50,935 nt of DNA, from NCBI GenBank assembly GCA_902529115.1, contig CABZVB010000013.1, positions 1-50,935 on the forward strand. Reading direction: 5' to 3'. A program made the translations under genes and the position numbers. Every line of letters begins with the position of its first letter. Position 1 is the first letter of the stretch. The notes beneath the pieces were generated by a model. It was not told the DNA's origin. It made no database searches and saw nothing but the letters and a program-made list of their open reading frames with translations. Positions 1-8,233 of this stretch are shown here, piece after piece. Source of the DNA: an uncultured Balneola sp. GTDB lineage: Bacteria; Bacteroidota; Rhodothermia; Balneolales; Balneolaceae.

Positions 1-139
1 TTGCCAGGGGAGTACCTGAAGCCCCAGATCCGATTAAATTGCGTTCAACTAAAAAAACCTTTTTACCATTCTGCACTAAATAATAAGCAAGTAAACAACC
101 TGATAACCCTCCACCTATAACACCATAGTCAAAACGCAT
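1..139 (-). CDS. FAD-dependent oxidoreductase, DAO-type, N-terminal fragment
   Basis: Only the first 46 codons lie in the window; the gene continues past the left edge. The protein opens MRFDYGVIGGGLSGCLLAYY, a beta strand followed by the GxGxxG dinucleotide-binding turn, and ends its first Rossmann unit with an acidic residue (LVERN) that would bind the FAD ribose. The following GSGASGTPLA fits the start of a D-amino-acid-oxidase-like flavoprotein of the kind seen in Bacteroidota. Substrate cannot be told from this fragment. The 118-base gap upstream to the LpoB-like gene has no strong terminator that I can see, so co-transcription with that gene is possible but not shown. Confidence 0.75.
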   Translation of the reverse strand, partial: MRFDYGVIGGGLSGCLLAYYLVQNGKKVFLVERNLIGSGASGTPLA

Positions 140-257
140 AAGATTAATCTTTTATTTTTAGAATGTAAACTTAAATATCGATGCTGAAGCATGAATTTGC
201 AACAAATATTGGTTTAAAGTTGTGCAGATGTTATTGGATTTAAGTGAAGTAGTTTAG

Positions 258-866
258 CTACCCACGATAGTTCCTACGTTCGATTAGTTTTTTAATTTTT
301 TTGTTCCCAATCCAAACTTTAACGTTCGTTTCAATATCGATGAGTTCTAAATTCACGGTATAGAATATAGTAGTGGTTCGACCATCAGGTGCATCATCCA
401 TGATTGAGCTGATATTTCCAATGAGCATATAATCTGCACCTAGCTCTCTTGCCATAGCACTCATACTCTCAAGGGAGGAGTAGCTCTGCTGGTCTAGCCG
501 CTCATCTCTAATTTCCATACGTTCCGATGCGTTAGCAACTAAGGTTACTGATCCGGAATTGACAAATGCCCGTTCCATTTCTTTAGTAATTACTTCGGTA
601 TCTATGTGTTCCATACTTTCGTTTCGGACGGTTCCAACGATGACCACGGGTGGTTTTGCTGCGGATTCTGTGTAGTTGTTTAACCATCGATTACTTAGGG
701 CATCACCAATCATTTCCTCGGAGACCAATCGAGCGTCTGTATCATTCCATTTACCAGATAATTCGGTTGTGCTACTGGGAGATATTCGGCTGATAGTGTT
801 TACTGGTTTACATTGAATGCTAATGACTAGAAGAACACAAAGGCTAAGGATAATGGTTGTTTTCAT
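258..866 (-). CDS. LpoB-like lipoprotein (penicillin-binding protein activator family)
   Basis: A 202-residue secreted protein. Residues 1-18 form a hydrophobic signal ending in ISIQC, so Cys19 is the probable lipidated residue although the lipobox is not ideal. The mature part has the LpoB-like fold signature: a helix around LVSEEMIGDAL, a strand VVIVGTVRNES, the DTEVITKEMERAF segment, and the ARELGADYMLIGNIS strand, ending in a strand with VNLELIDIETNVKVW. In E. coli LpoB spans the periplasm and activates PBP1b; whether this homologue does the same is inference. It lies 68 bases downstream of a COG3014 gene in the same direction, a pairing known from other bacteria. Confidence 0.8.
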   Translation of the reverse strand: MKTTIILSLCVLLVISIQCKPVNTISRISPSSTTELSGKWNDTDARLVSEEMIGDALSNRWLNNYTESAAKPPVVIVGTVRNESMEHIDTEVITKEMERAFVNSGSVTLVANASERMEIRDERLDQQSYSSLESMSAMARELGADYMLIGNISSIMDDAPDGRTTTIFYTVNLELIDIETNVKVWIGNKKIKKLIERRNYRG

Positions 867-934
867 AGTGGGATTATTTTATGTTTGTAGTCTCTATATG
901 ATAATACGGGTTCATGAGCTTAGTAGCTATTGCA

Positions 935-2263
935 TTAAAATGCTAGATGCGTTTCAAGTAGGTGTACCAAATGCCCCTGCTTTATTTGAATGTCTCTAAA
1001 CTCTGAGTATACGGGTAGCCCTTGTTTGTTTATATACCGAAACTCCATTTCATATGAGCCTGGATCTAATTGGAAGGCATAGGCAAATACATTTCCAGGA
1101 AGGCTAGTCCAGGAACGTAGGTCTGCTTTTTCAGAACCTTCTTTGTAAAGGTCTCCTGTAAATTCTAAAAAATGGGCAAAAAACGAATCTTCCTCTTCCG
1201 GTATATTTTCAACCCATCGCGTACCAGTATATTTTGATATAGCTCGTAGTACTGCTCGCCCATATATAATGGGCATTTTTGAAGTGTAGACTTCTTGTGC
1301 TACTTCATGCATCGACTCAAGCAGTTTACTGAGTCCGATTAGTGAGTCTCCAACCCAAATTTGAACCCCCATTATCTCCGACCGATAAGGATTAAGAATG
1401 GGTAGGGAGACCTTTAACTCAGTCTCCCAATACTCATTATAGACTCGCAGGTCTTGTTGTATTTTTTCAGGGGCCATACCTGTGAAACTCAGCAGAAGTA
1501 CGTTGTTATTCTTGCTGAGACTCCATTCTGGTATTACATTTCTATTTGATTCTACGAGGCTGATATCCGATTCTGATGAAAAATTAATCAAGTGGTAGTG
1601 TTCAGCTATGGCTCTATTGAATTGCTCACGCTCTATCCGAGCGGCATCTACATTACCTAGGGCCGTAAATAAATTAGCGGCTAGGTACCGAGCAAAAGGT
1701 GAGTTTTGGACGTTAATATCTTTAGTATTCCAGTCGATTGAGCTGGCAAGTGTATCATTACTGGCATAAGTGTCGGCAAGTCCTCGTAGTTGAATATTGA
1801 GTTGGTCGATTTTATAGACCATTTTTCGAATTTCGATAAGACTAGCATCTATTTTGTTTAGATGAATATAGTTTAAGGCTTTGAAGGTATGAAGATAGAA
1901 TTCTTCATATGGCTCTCCATCATATTTGAGTTGATTATCATTTCCTAAGAAAGCATAAATACCTCGACTAACACTTTTAGTGAAGGCCTGTTCAATGGCA
2001 ATTTCAGCATCTGAAAAATACAAGTTACTCTCCTCATAGGCACCATTGTAATGTTTTAGCATGCCCATTTCTAGATTCCAGAGGATAGAATCTTTTTCTT
2101 TATAGATCTCTTTTTCTTTTGACTCTTTTAAACTAACAATAGCCTCACTATAGCGCTTATCATACACTGCGTCTTTAATCCCCTCTTGTGTTTGATCTAA
2201 AAGGTAGGAAGCACAGGAAATCTGAAATAAAACTAAATACAGTAACCATAAAACTGAAGTCAT
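935..2263 (-). CDS. COG3014-family lipoprotein
   Basis: About 442 residues from the ATG chosen here, which opens MTSVLWLLYLVLFQISCAS and gives a short signal with a lipobox Cys at position 17. A longer reading from ATG at 2293 adds ten charged residues in front and would make a poor signal. The body is largely alpha-helical with TPR-like helices in the first half (NLEMGMLKHYNGAYEESN; EEFYLHTFKALNYIHL) and a C-terminal beta part. COG3014 proteins are uncharacterised and often sit beside LpoB, as here. The likely role is an envelope lipoprotein acting with the LpoB-like product. No function beyond that is supported. Confidence 0.75.
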   Translation of the reverse strand: MTSVLWLLYLVLFQISCASYLLDQTQEGIKDAVYDKRYSEAIVSLKESKEKEIYKEKDSILWNLEMGMLKHYNGAYEESNLYFSDAEIAIEQAFTKSVSRGIYAFLGNDNQLKYDGEPYEEFYLHTFKALNYIHLNKIDASLIEIRKMVYKIDQLNIQLRGLADTYASNDTLASSIDWNTKDINVQNSPFARYLAANLFTALGNVDAARIEREQFNRAIAEHYHLINFSSESDISLVESNRNVIPEWSLSKNNNVLLLSFTGMAPEKIQQDLRVYNEYWETELKVSLPILNPYRSEIMGVQIWVGDSLIGLSKLLESMHEVAQEVYTSKMPIIYGRAVLRAISKYTGTRWVENIPEEEDSFFAHFLEFTGDLYKEGSEKADLRSWTSLPGNVFAYAFQLDPGSYEMEFRYINKQGLPVYSEFRDIQIKQGHLVHLLETHLAF

Positions 2264-2400
2264 TCTTCGTTTTAGGAAGGATTCATAAGGCATTTAAACT
2301 AGGGATGAAGTTGATAATTGTGGTATTATTCATCGGTGGAAGTATACAAAACTTTCAATGCAACCTTTTATATTGTAGTGTGAAACATGAAAAAATTACC

Positions 2401-4035
2401 ATGAACTATTTATCCAGTTTAACGAAGATTTGCCTGGTTTTGTTACTGTTTTCTTTGCTTTCCTGTGCAACTCCTCTTGCTCCTACGGGTGGGCCAATGG
2501 ACAAAGAAGGTCCTAGTATAATTCGGACTGTACCGCAAAATCTACGAACGGGTATTAACTCGCAACGCGTAGAAATTGAGTTTTCAGAATATGTGAATCG
2601 AAATTCTTTATCGTCTAATTTACAAATCGAGCCTGATATTGGTATCGATTATGAATTGTCTTGGAAAAAAAAGACGTTATTCATCGATTTTGAATCACCC
2701 CTACCTGATTCAACCACGCTTTTAATTACCTTGGGCAATAAAGTCTCTGATACCCGAAATAATACCATGGGTGCCTCTGAGGTTATTGCCTTTTCAACAG
2801 GTGATCAAATAGATAAAGGTGGCTTGATAGGCAAAGTATTAAATGCAGAAACGGGAAAAGGCCTTGAAGGGAAGGAAGTCTTTTTATTTCCCAATACGTA
2901 TGATATACAAAAAAAAGCATTTTATCGTGCAGAAACAGACACTGGAGGTACGTTTCGATTTAACTATGTACGTGAAACAGAGTACAGTATTGTTCATTTT
3001 GAAGATCGCAACAGAAATAAAATCTGGGACTCTTCATTGGAATCTGCTCATGCTTTTAATACACGTTCAGTTAATGTGCAGAATGGGGTCATTGACACCT
3101 TAGCTACCATTTACATAATGGAGGCAGACACCATGCGCCCAGAAGTTTTAGGGGTAGGTTTACTTTCGAGCAGTCGACTTCGAATTCGTTTTTCCGAGGC
3201 ACTTGTGAATGAATTTACTGGCCAGATTACTCTAGAAGCAGGCTTTTCTGAAACTGAGTTTTCAGCTATACCCTTGTATATAGCGCCAGCGGATCCTAGC
3301 ATTGTTTTAGCTCAATCTAGTAGGCCGCTTGTGCAGGATAGTACATATGAATTAAGGGTAAGGGGTTTTGAGGATTTTTTTGGTAATGCTATGGAACCCT
3401 TTACTCAAGAACTCATTGGTTCTGGAGCGACAGACACAACGATTCAACGATTTATCGGGGTGCGCCCTGAAGGTTTATTAGGTATGAGGGATTCGGTGGA
3501 GTTGCAGTATGCTGCACCTATTCGTAATAATGCCATTATCGATTCACTGCGAATAGTAGAAGGTGTGGTCGAACGCGATAGTTGGTCTAAGAGTATAGTT
3601 AAATCGAATCGTGTAGTTTTGTATCCTGATTTGGAGTGGTCGGATGGAGTAGATTATCAATTTCTGGCTTGGAACCCGAGGACGCAACGTAGGGTGTTAG
3701 CACCATTTTCAGTTTCTGGTCCGAGTAATTGGGGAGCAATAGAGCTAGTTAAAATGATTGGCCCTAATGATTCTCTTTCCACAGAAGCTATTACCTATGA
3801 ACTACGCACTCAGGAAGGTCGACTACTCAAACAAGGCCAGTTCGTAGAACGTATCCAAATAGACTCCTTGATCGCATCTACCTATAATCTCCGGCTATAT
3901 TTGGACACGAACGCTAACCAAAGATGGGATGAAGGCAGTTGGGTGCCATACAATAAGCCTGAGAGCCTAATCATTCGTAGGTCGATTATTATTCAGCCAG
4001 GATTTAGTTCAACCATTCGGTTTAATTTTAACTAA
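2401..4035 (+). CDS. Ig-like (Big_5) domain lipoprotein
   Basis: A 544-residue exported protein. I chose the ATG at 2401 because it gives a textbook signal, CLVLLLFSLLSC, with the lipobox Cys near residue 21 followed by ATPLAPTGGPMDKEGP, a typical start for Bacteroidota Ig-like lipoproteins. The frame stays open upstream to 2188, but that would overlap the divergent COG3014 gene. Residues about 35-135 match the Big_5 type (SIIRTVPQNL, IEFSEYVN, LFIDFESPLPDSTTLLITLG), then a carboxypeptidase-regulatory-like segment (GLIGKVLNAETGKGLEG) and further beta repeats. Such proteins are surface or periplasmic and of unknown function. Its TAA overlaps the next gene's ATG by one base, which implies translational coupling. 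Confidence 0.8.
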   Translation: MNYLSSLTKICLVLLLFSLLSCATPLAPTGGPMDKEGPSIIRTVPQNLRTGINSQRVEIEFSEYVNRNSLSSNLQIEPDIGIDYELSWKKKTLFIDFESPLPDSTTLLITLGNKVSDTRNNTMGASEVIAFSTGDQIDKGGLIGKVLNAETGKGLEGKEVFLFPNTYDIQKKAFYRAETDTGGTFRFNYVRETEYSIVHFEDRNRNKIWDSSLESAHAFNTRSVNVQNGVIDTLATIYIMEADTMRPEVLGVGLLSSSRLRIRFSEALVNEFTGQITLEAGFSETEFSAIPLYIAPADPSIVLAQSSRPLVQDSTYELRVRGFEDFFGNAMEPFTQELIGSGATDTTIQRFIGVRPEGLLGMRDSVELQYAAPIRNNAIIDSLRIVEGVVERDSWSKSIVKSNRVVLYPDLEWSDGVDYQFLAWNPRTQRRVLAPFSVSGPSNWGAIELVKMIGPNDSLSTEAITYELRTQEGRLLKQGQFVERIQIDSLIASTYNLRLYLDTNANQRWDEGSWVPYNKPESLIIRRSIIIQPGFSSTIRFNFN

Positions 4036-5315
4036 TGAAAGTTTTATTTTTTTGTTTGGTATGGCCAGAACCATCCTCATCTGCAGCTGGTGTCAGGTTG
4101 GATTATCTAATAAGGTTGTTTATTAGCGAAGGCTTTGACATCCACCTTAGTTCTACAGCAGAACAGGGATCCTATTCGGCTTTGTATGAAAACCTAGAAG
4201 GGGTTTATAGGCACTCCATAGATCCTAACTGTAGTGAAACTAGTGCTAAATTAGCCCAAATAAATCCGGATGTAGTTGTTTTTGATCGATATCCTACCGA
4301 AGAGCAATTTTCGTGGCATGTAATGGAAGCTTGCCCTAAAGCAATTAGAATATTAGATACTGAAGACTTACACGGTTTACGTCGTGCCAGGCAGTTGACC
4401 CTTGAAGAACTTGAAAATAGGGGGTATTCGACTCATTTATATGTGGCAGAACATGAAGTAAAACCTAAATCTGTTTACAACACTATTGCGCTTCGAGAGA
4501 TGGTAAGTATGCACCGGTCAGATCTAAGTCTTGTGGTATCTGATGTTGAATTTTCTTATGCACAGAAGTACTATGACATACCGCCTAATCAACTACTGTA
4601 TTTGCCTATTATTTCTAGTAGACCAGTTGGGCAATTTAGTCCATTAAATAATGATACACGCACTCATGCATGCTTCATTGGCAACTTTAAGCATGCACCC
4701 AATAGAGATGCCGTACACTTTTTACGGTATCAATTATGGCCACATATTAATGAAGCGTTGTGTGGTCAAGGGAATAAAGATATTGAGTGTCATATTTATG
4801 GAGCGTATATGGATGCTAAAATGGAGCGCTTAAATAATCCATCTATAGGTTTTCATATGAAGGGTAGGGTGGATGATGTTTTCTCTACTTTGGCAGCATA
4901 TGGAGTTTTGTTAGCTCCTTTACGCTTTGGTGCAGGAGTAAAGGGAAAAATATTGGATGCTATCTCAATGCAATTACCTATCATAACTACTCCTATAGGT
5001 AGTGAAGGGCTTAGTGTGCATTTAGATGGTGTTGATTTTCCTGGTTATGTAGCTAAAACGGTTGAAGAATTTAAGCACTCAGCTGTACAATACCTGAGTG
5101 TTTCTGCATTAAATAGATGGGAAATTCCTGCTCAAAAAGGCGAACTAAAAGAACGTTTAGAAATAGAGTATGGGATTAGTTGTGTCGATCATGTTAAGAA
5201 AATGCTGCAACGGAAGAATAGTATAATGAATCCAATAAAAGTTATGCTGGAACAAAATTCGCAGTTAGCACATCGTTACTTATCGAAATACATACAGCTC
5301 AAAAACGAAGGTTGA
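4035..5315 (+). CDS. Glycosyltransferase, GT-B fold (family 4-like)
   Basis: A 426-residue cytoplasmic protein with a GT-B layout. The N-terminal domain opens MKVLFFCLVWPEPSSSAAGV, a strand plus a small-residue loop typical of GT4-type enzymes. The C-terminal donor domain carries IGNFKHAPNRDAV, CHIYGAYM, and FGAGVKGKILDAISMQLP followed by TTPIGSEGL, which match the nucleotide-sugar binding loop. The sugar and acceptor are unknown. It starts on the stop codon of the Ig-like lipoprotein gene (TAATG), and its own stop lies only four bases from the convergent TPR gene. The last 40 residues extend beyond the usual fold and are charged. Confidence 0.8.
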   Translation: MKVLFFCLVWPEPSSSAAGVRLDYLIRLFISEGFDIHLSSTAEQGSYSALYENLEGVYRHSIDPNCSETSAKLAQINPDVVVFDRYPTEEQFSWHVMEACPKAIRILDTEDLHGLRRARQLTLEELENRGYSTHLYVAEHEVKPKSVYNTIALREMVSMHRSDLSLVVSDVEFSYAQKYYDIPPNQLLYLPIISSRPVGQFSPLNNDTRTHACFIGNFKHAPNRDAVHFLRYQLWPHINEALCGQGNKDIECHIYGAYMDAKMERLNNPSIGFHMKGRVDDVFSTLAAYGVLLAPLRFGAGVKGKILDAISMQLPIITTPIGSEGLSVHLDGVDFPGYVAKTVEEFKHSAVQYLSVSALNRWEIPAQKGELKERLEIEYGISCVDHVKKMLQRKNSIMNPIKVMLEQNSQLAHRYLSKYIQLKNEG

Positions 5316-5319
5316 GTAT

Positions 5320-6000
5320 TTATTGAATTGCCAAGTTACCTTTGAGAAATTCAGCGCGTGCCTGTTGGCTGCTATTAGGAAACTGAGTTAGAATCTCCGC
5401 AACTAGATCGGCTGCTTTTGTTGTATTACCTAATTCAGAGTAGATCTCCGCTGCGCTTAATAAATTATCTGGAGTGGTTGCTTCATTGTTATTCCAACGC
5501 GCAGCAGCCTCAAATGATATTGCAGCCGATTCCAAACTACCGTTGGCTAAGTAGAGTTTGGCATGCAGATTTTTTGCCCCGACGCCTAAAATGCCTTTTG
5601 GAACCTCAAATTCTTGGATATAGATTAGCGCTTCGTCAATATTTTCTAACTGATAGGCTGAAATGGCAGAATAATAGGTTGCTAAGTTACCTGCATAGGT
5701 TCCGGCAAAGTCGTCTGCAATAGCACGGAAACCATAGGTTAATTCAAAGCTATCCCCATCTAGGGCTTTTTGGTAATCACCTTCGGAATAGTATCCTTCA
5801 GCAATTGATAATAGCTGTTGTGCTTGTTCTTCTTGCGAATCAGAATAAAACGAATACCCAATTATTGATCCAGTAATTACCACTATAACTATCGAAATTC
5901 CAATAATAATATTTTTATTGGATTGTATGTATTCACTGGTTTTTTCAAACCATTGAATAAGAGGGTCTTTAGTTAAATCGTCTTTTTTGGAATCTGCCAT
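5320..6000 (-). CDS. Membrane-anchored TPR protein (YfgM-like)
   Basis: A 226-residue protein with a charged cytoplasmic head (MADSKKDDLTKDPLIQWFEK), one membrane span at about residues 30-52 (NIIIGISIVIVVITGSIIGY), and an outer helical part with TPR-like repeats, for example QAQQLLSIAEGYYSEGDYQKA and LLSAAEIYSELGNTTKAADL. The type II topology and length resemble YfgM, a SecYEG-associated periplasmic chaperone partner in E. coli; that function is inference. The gene stands alone on the minus strand after lolD with a 157-base gap holding a plausible promoter. Confidence 0.75.
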   Translation of the reverse strand: MADSKKDDLTKDPLIQWFEKTSEYIQSNKNIIIGISIVIVVITGSIIGYSFYSDSQEEQAQQLLSIAEGYYSEGDYQKALDGDSFELTYGFRAIADDFAGTYAGNLATYYSAISAYQLENIDEALIYIQEFEVPKGILGVGAKNLHAKLYLANGSLESAAISFEAAARWNNNEATTPDNLLSAAEIYSELGNTTKAADLVAEILTQFPNSSQQARAEFLKGNLAIQ

Positions 6001-6028
6001 AATACATCTAATGTTAAATTTTTAGTAG

Positions 6029-6061
6029 CAAAAAATACGGTGCTTTGTGCATTAAGCAAAA
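6029..6061 (-). promoter_or_regulatory. Candidate Bacteroidota-type promoter of the TPR gene
   Basis: On the minus strand a TTTTG element (6061-6057) is followed after 19 bases by TATTTTTTG (6037-6029), close to the TTTG...TAnnTTTG promoter pattern known in Bacteroidota but with one extra base in the -7 element. It lies 28 bases before the ATG at 6000. The match is by eye. Confidence 0.45.
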
Positions 6062-6157
6062 CCTAAATTGTCCAGGTTGAATTGATTTTAACATATTTCT
6101 CTTTTTTTAAATACTAATACAATGTTAAAAATATTCATTCTAGTAATTTAAGGTTAA

Positions 6158-6838
6158 TTATATGGGTAATAACTTACCATCGTTCATTTCAAATATAAAA
6201 TCACCATCTTCGGTAATGCTCTTATCATGGGTTACCATAAGTATCGACACTTTAAATCGATCTCTTAGAGTAAGTAAATATTTAAGTACTGTGGACGAAT
6301 TTTTTTCATCTAGATTACCCGTTGGTTCATCTGCTAAAATGAGGGCAGGGGTATTAATAAGTGCCCTAGCCATAGCGACTCTTTGTTGTTCACCGCCAGA
6401 AAGTTGGTTGGGACGGTGTTCGATTCTGTGGCTCAACCCAAATTCATCTAATAATTCTTTAGCCAGAAGATTACTTTCTCTTTCTGATTTGCCGTGAATA
6501 ATGGCTGGAATCATAACATTTTCTATTGCACTGAATTCTGGTAACAAGTGATGGAATTGGAATATAAAGCCTATTTCTGTATTTCTGAAAGTGGCTATCT
6601 TCTTATCATCCCATTGGGTTATATCATCTCCTTGCCATTCTATTAAGCCTGAATCTATTTTATCTAAACCGGCAATTATGTGTAATAGAGTGCTTTTCCC
6701 ACTTCCTGACGAACCGATGATAGAGGTAATCGTTTCCGGTTTAATCTCAAGGTTAACTCCATTAAGCACATTGACTACTCCATTTTCTGGGGCTTTAAAA
6801 CTTTTTTTGACATTAGTAATACGAAGTATTGAACTCAA
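6158..6838 (-). CDS. lolD: ABC transporter ATP-binding protein, LolD type
   Basis: A 226-residue ATPase with every expected motif: Walker A GSSGSGKST near residue 42, Q-loop in FIFQFHHLLPEFSAIENV, signature LSGGEQQRVAMARAL, Walker B LILADEPTGNLDE and the switch His in MVTHD. The Q-loop context HHLLPEF and length fit the LolD/MacB branch, which drives release of lipoproteins from the inner membrane through LolCE. No LolC or LolE permease is in the window, so the partner must be elsewhere. The start overlaps the ymdB-like stop by four bases (ATGA), which places lolD as the last gene of the pheS-pheT-zapA run. Confidence 0.85.
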   Translation of the reverse strand: MSSILRITNVKKSFKAPENGVVNVLNGVNLEIKPETITSIIGSSGSGKSTLLHIIAGLDKIDSGLIEWQGDDITQWDDKKIATFRNTEIGFIFQFHHLLPEFSAIENVMIPAIIHGKSERESNLLAKELLDEFGLSHRIEHRPNQLSGGEQQRVAMARALINTPALILADEPTGNLDEKNSSTVLKYLLTLRDRFKVSILMVTHDKSITEDGDFIFEMNDGKLLPI

Positions 6839-7662
6839 AATCTGCTGGGTTTTTCGGACACTTTATTAAATTCAGGGAAAATGAATGGGCGTATTTCCAT
6901 GCATTTTCCACTTTCAATATAAATTTTTGCTAAAACAGCGCTTATGTGAGTATCTCCAGTAGCTGCTTTGTATTTTTGATGAACTCCTGTTGTGAATCGT
7001 TTTATTGCTACTTTCACATCCATTCCCAATGATCCGGCGTAGGAGCCAGTCATCCCAGCGTCGGTTAAATAGCCCAAACCTTTGGGAAGAATACGGGCAT
7101 CATTAGTCGGGATGTGAGTGTGGGTTCCAATCAATACAGAAGCTCGTCCATCTACATGCCAGCCCATGGAGACTTTTTCAGCAGTTGCTTCGGCATGAAA
7201 ATCGATAAAAATAAGTGAGGTTTCTTTTTGAATTTGATCAATGGCCCAGTCAACCGATCTAAATGGGTCATCAATGGCTTTCATAAAGGTTCTACCTTGG
7301 ATATTAATAACTCCTATGGAAACATTCACTGAGGGAATAGAATATATACCATAGCCAAAACCAGCATTACCAGTAGGATAGTTTAGAGGCCGCAATATAT
7401 GGTTGTTGCTCCTCATATATGGAAACACTTTCCATTTATCAAAGGAGTGGTCTCCACCTGTAACCACGTGAATGCCTAAGTTGAGCAATTCTCTTATTAT
7501 AGCGTCATTTATACCATGTCCTTCATGAGTATTTTCGCCATTTGCTATAACAAAGTCAGCTTTGTGTTTTTGAATTAGTGAGGGCAAAAAGCTACGCACT
7601 ACTCCCAAACCTTCTTCTCCAACAATGTCTCCAATAAATAGGATTGTCACATGTTTAGGCAC
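6835..7662 (-). CDS. ymdB: YmdB-family metallophosphoesterase (TIGR00282)
   Basis: A 275-residue dinuclear metallophosphoesterase of the YmdB/DR1281 type; members hydrolyse 2',3'-cyclic nucleotides and other phosphodiesters. Metal ligands are visible: Asp12 in FIGDIVGEEG, Glu43 and Asn44 in NGEN, His72, and later His residues in IDFHAEAT and IGTHTHIPT, followed by the family motif YLTDAGMTG. The usual GNH motif reads GGDHSFDK, so Asp71 replaces the common Asn metal ligand. In Firmicutes ymdB follows the RNase Y gene; here it follows zapA by three bases and overlaps lolD by four, so it belongs to the cell-division/translation run. Confidence 0.88.
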   Translation of the reverse strand: MPKHVTILFIGDIVGEEGLGVVRSFLPSLIQKHKADFVIANGENTHEGHGINDAIIRELLNLGIHVVTGGDHSFDKWKVFPYMRSNNHILRPLNYPTGNAGFGYGIYSIPSVNVSIGVINIQGRTFMKAIDDPFRSVDWAIDQIQKETSLIFIDFHAEATAEKVSMGWHVDGRASVLIGTHTHIPTNDARILPKGLGYLTDAGMTGSYAGSLGMDVKVAIKRFTTGVHQKYKAATGDTHISAVLAKIYIESGKCMEIRPFIFPEFNKVSEKPSRF

Positions 7663-7665
7663 GAA

Positions 7666-7959
7666 TTATCCTCTAATGTCTTCGAGAAGTTGCTCAATTT
7701 TTGAATTCATGCGTTTCATCATTACCGTTTCACTCTTCTCTAATTCAGAGAGTTGTTGCCTTAGTTCAAATAATTCTTCTGTAATACTTAAGGCAGCTAG
7801 TACCATTACCGTTGATTCGGGTTGTTTGATTAATTGGTGCCGATATTCATGTAATTTTTCATCGACGTAACTACAAATATTAAGCATATTTTCCTCTTCA
7901 TGATCTTCAACCATGAGCGGGTACTGTTTTCCTAATATTGATACTTTAAGTGATTTCAC
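7666..7959 (-). CDS. zapA: Cell division protein ZapA
   Basis: A 97-residue ZapA. The N-terminal globular part, KSLKVSILGKQYPLMVEDHE, matches the domain that binds FtsZ, and residues 60-97 form a long coiled coil (LFELRQQLSELEKSETVMM). ZapA bundles FtsZ filaments at the division ring. It lies 18 bases after a small coiled-coil gene and three bases before the ymdB-like gene. No space remains on either side for the 6S RNA gene that is often found near zapA. Confidence 0.88.
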   Translation of the reverse strand: MKSLKVSILGKQYPLMVEDHEEENMLNICSYVDEKLHEYRHQLIKQPESTVMVLAALSITEELFELRQQLSELEKSETVMMKRMNSKIEQLLEDIRG

Positions 7960-7977
7960 AATAGTCCATTCAACAAG

Positions 7978-8229
7978 TTAGTTGCCTTCTAAGTGACGGT
8001 CAATTTTATGGATAATAGAAGTAATTTGCTGCCGCATTGCTAAGCGTTCAGATTCACTGATTGCTGAGAAAATATCCGTTTGTTTTCCACGCTCTTCTTC
8101 TAGTTTCTTAATGAGATTTAACTGTTCTCTTTTAGCTTCTTTAAGTTGTTTTTTGAGTAGGTTTACCTCGGTACATATTTCTTCTAATAGTTCTTTAAAG
8201 CGCTCAGTATGTTCGGAAGTTACGTTCAT
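7978..8229 (-). CDS. Small coiled-coil protein between pheT and zapA
   Basis: An 83-residue protein that is almost all coiled coil: LLEEICTEVNLLKKQLKEAK runs into LIKKLEEERGKQ, then a short break and a second helix. No enzymatic motif and no membrane span are seen. It starts four bases after the pheT stop and ends 18 bases before zapA. Size, heptad pattern and position beside zapA make a ZapB-like division accessory protein a fair guess, but I do not recognise a named family and the function is inference. Confidence 0.7.
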   Translation of the reverse strand: MNVTSEHTERFKELLEEICTEVNLLKKQLKEAKREQLNLIKKLEEERGKQTDIFSAISESERLAMRQQITSIIHKIDRHLEGN

Positions 8230-8233
8230 AGAA

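Noticed and set aside
7600..8000. 6S RNA gene beside zapA
   Set aside because: Neighbouring genes are 3 and 18 bases away, so there is no space for it.
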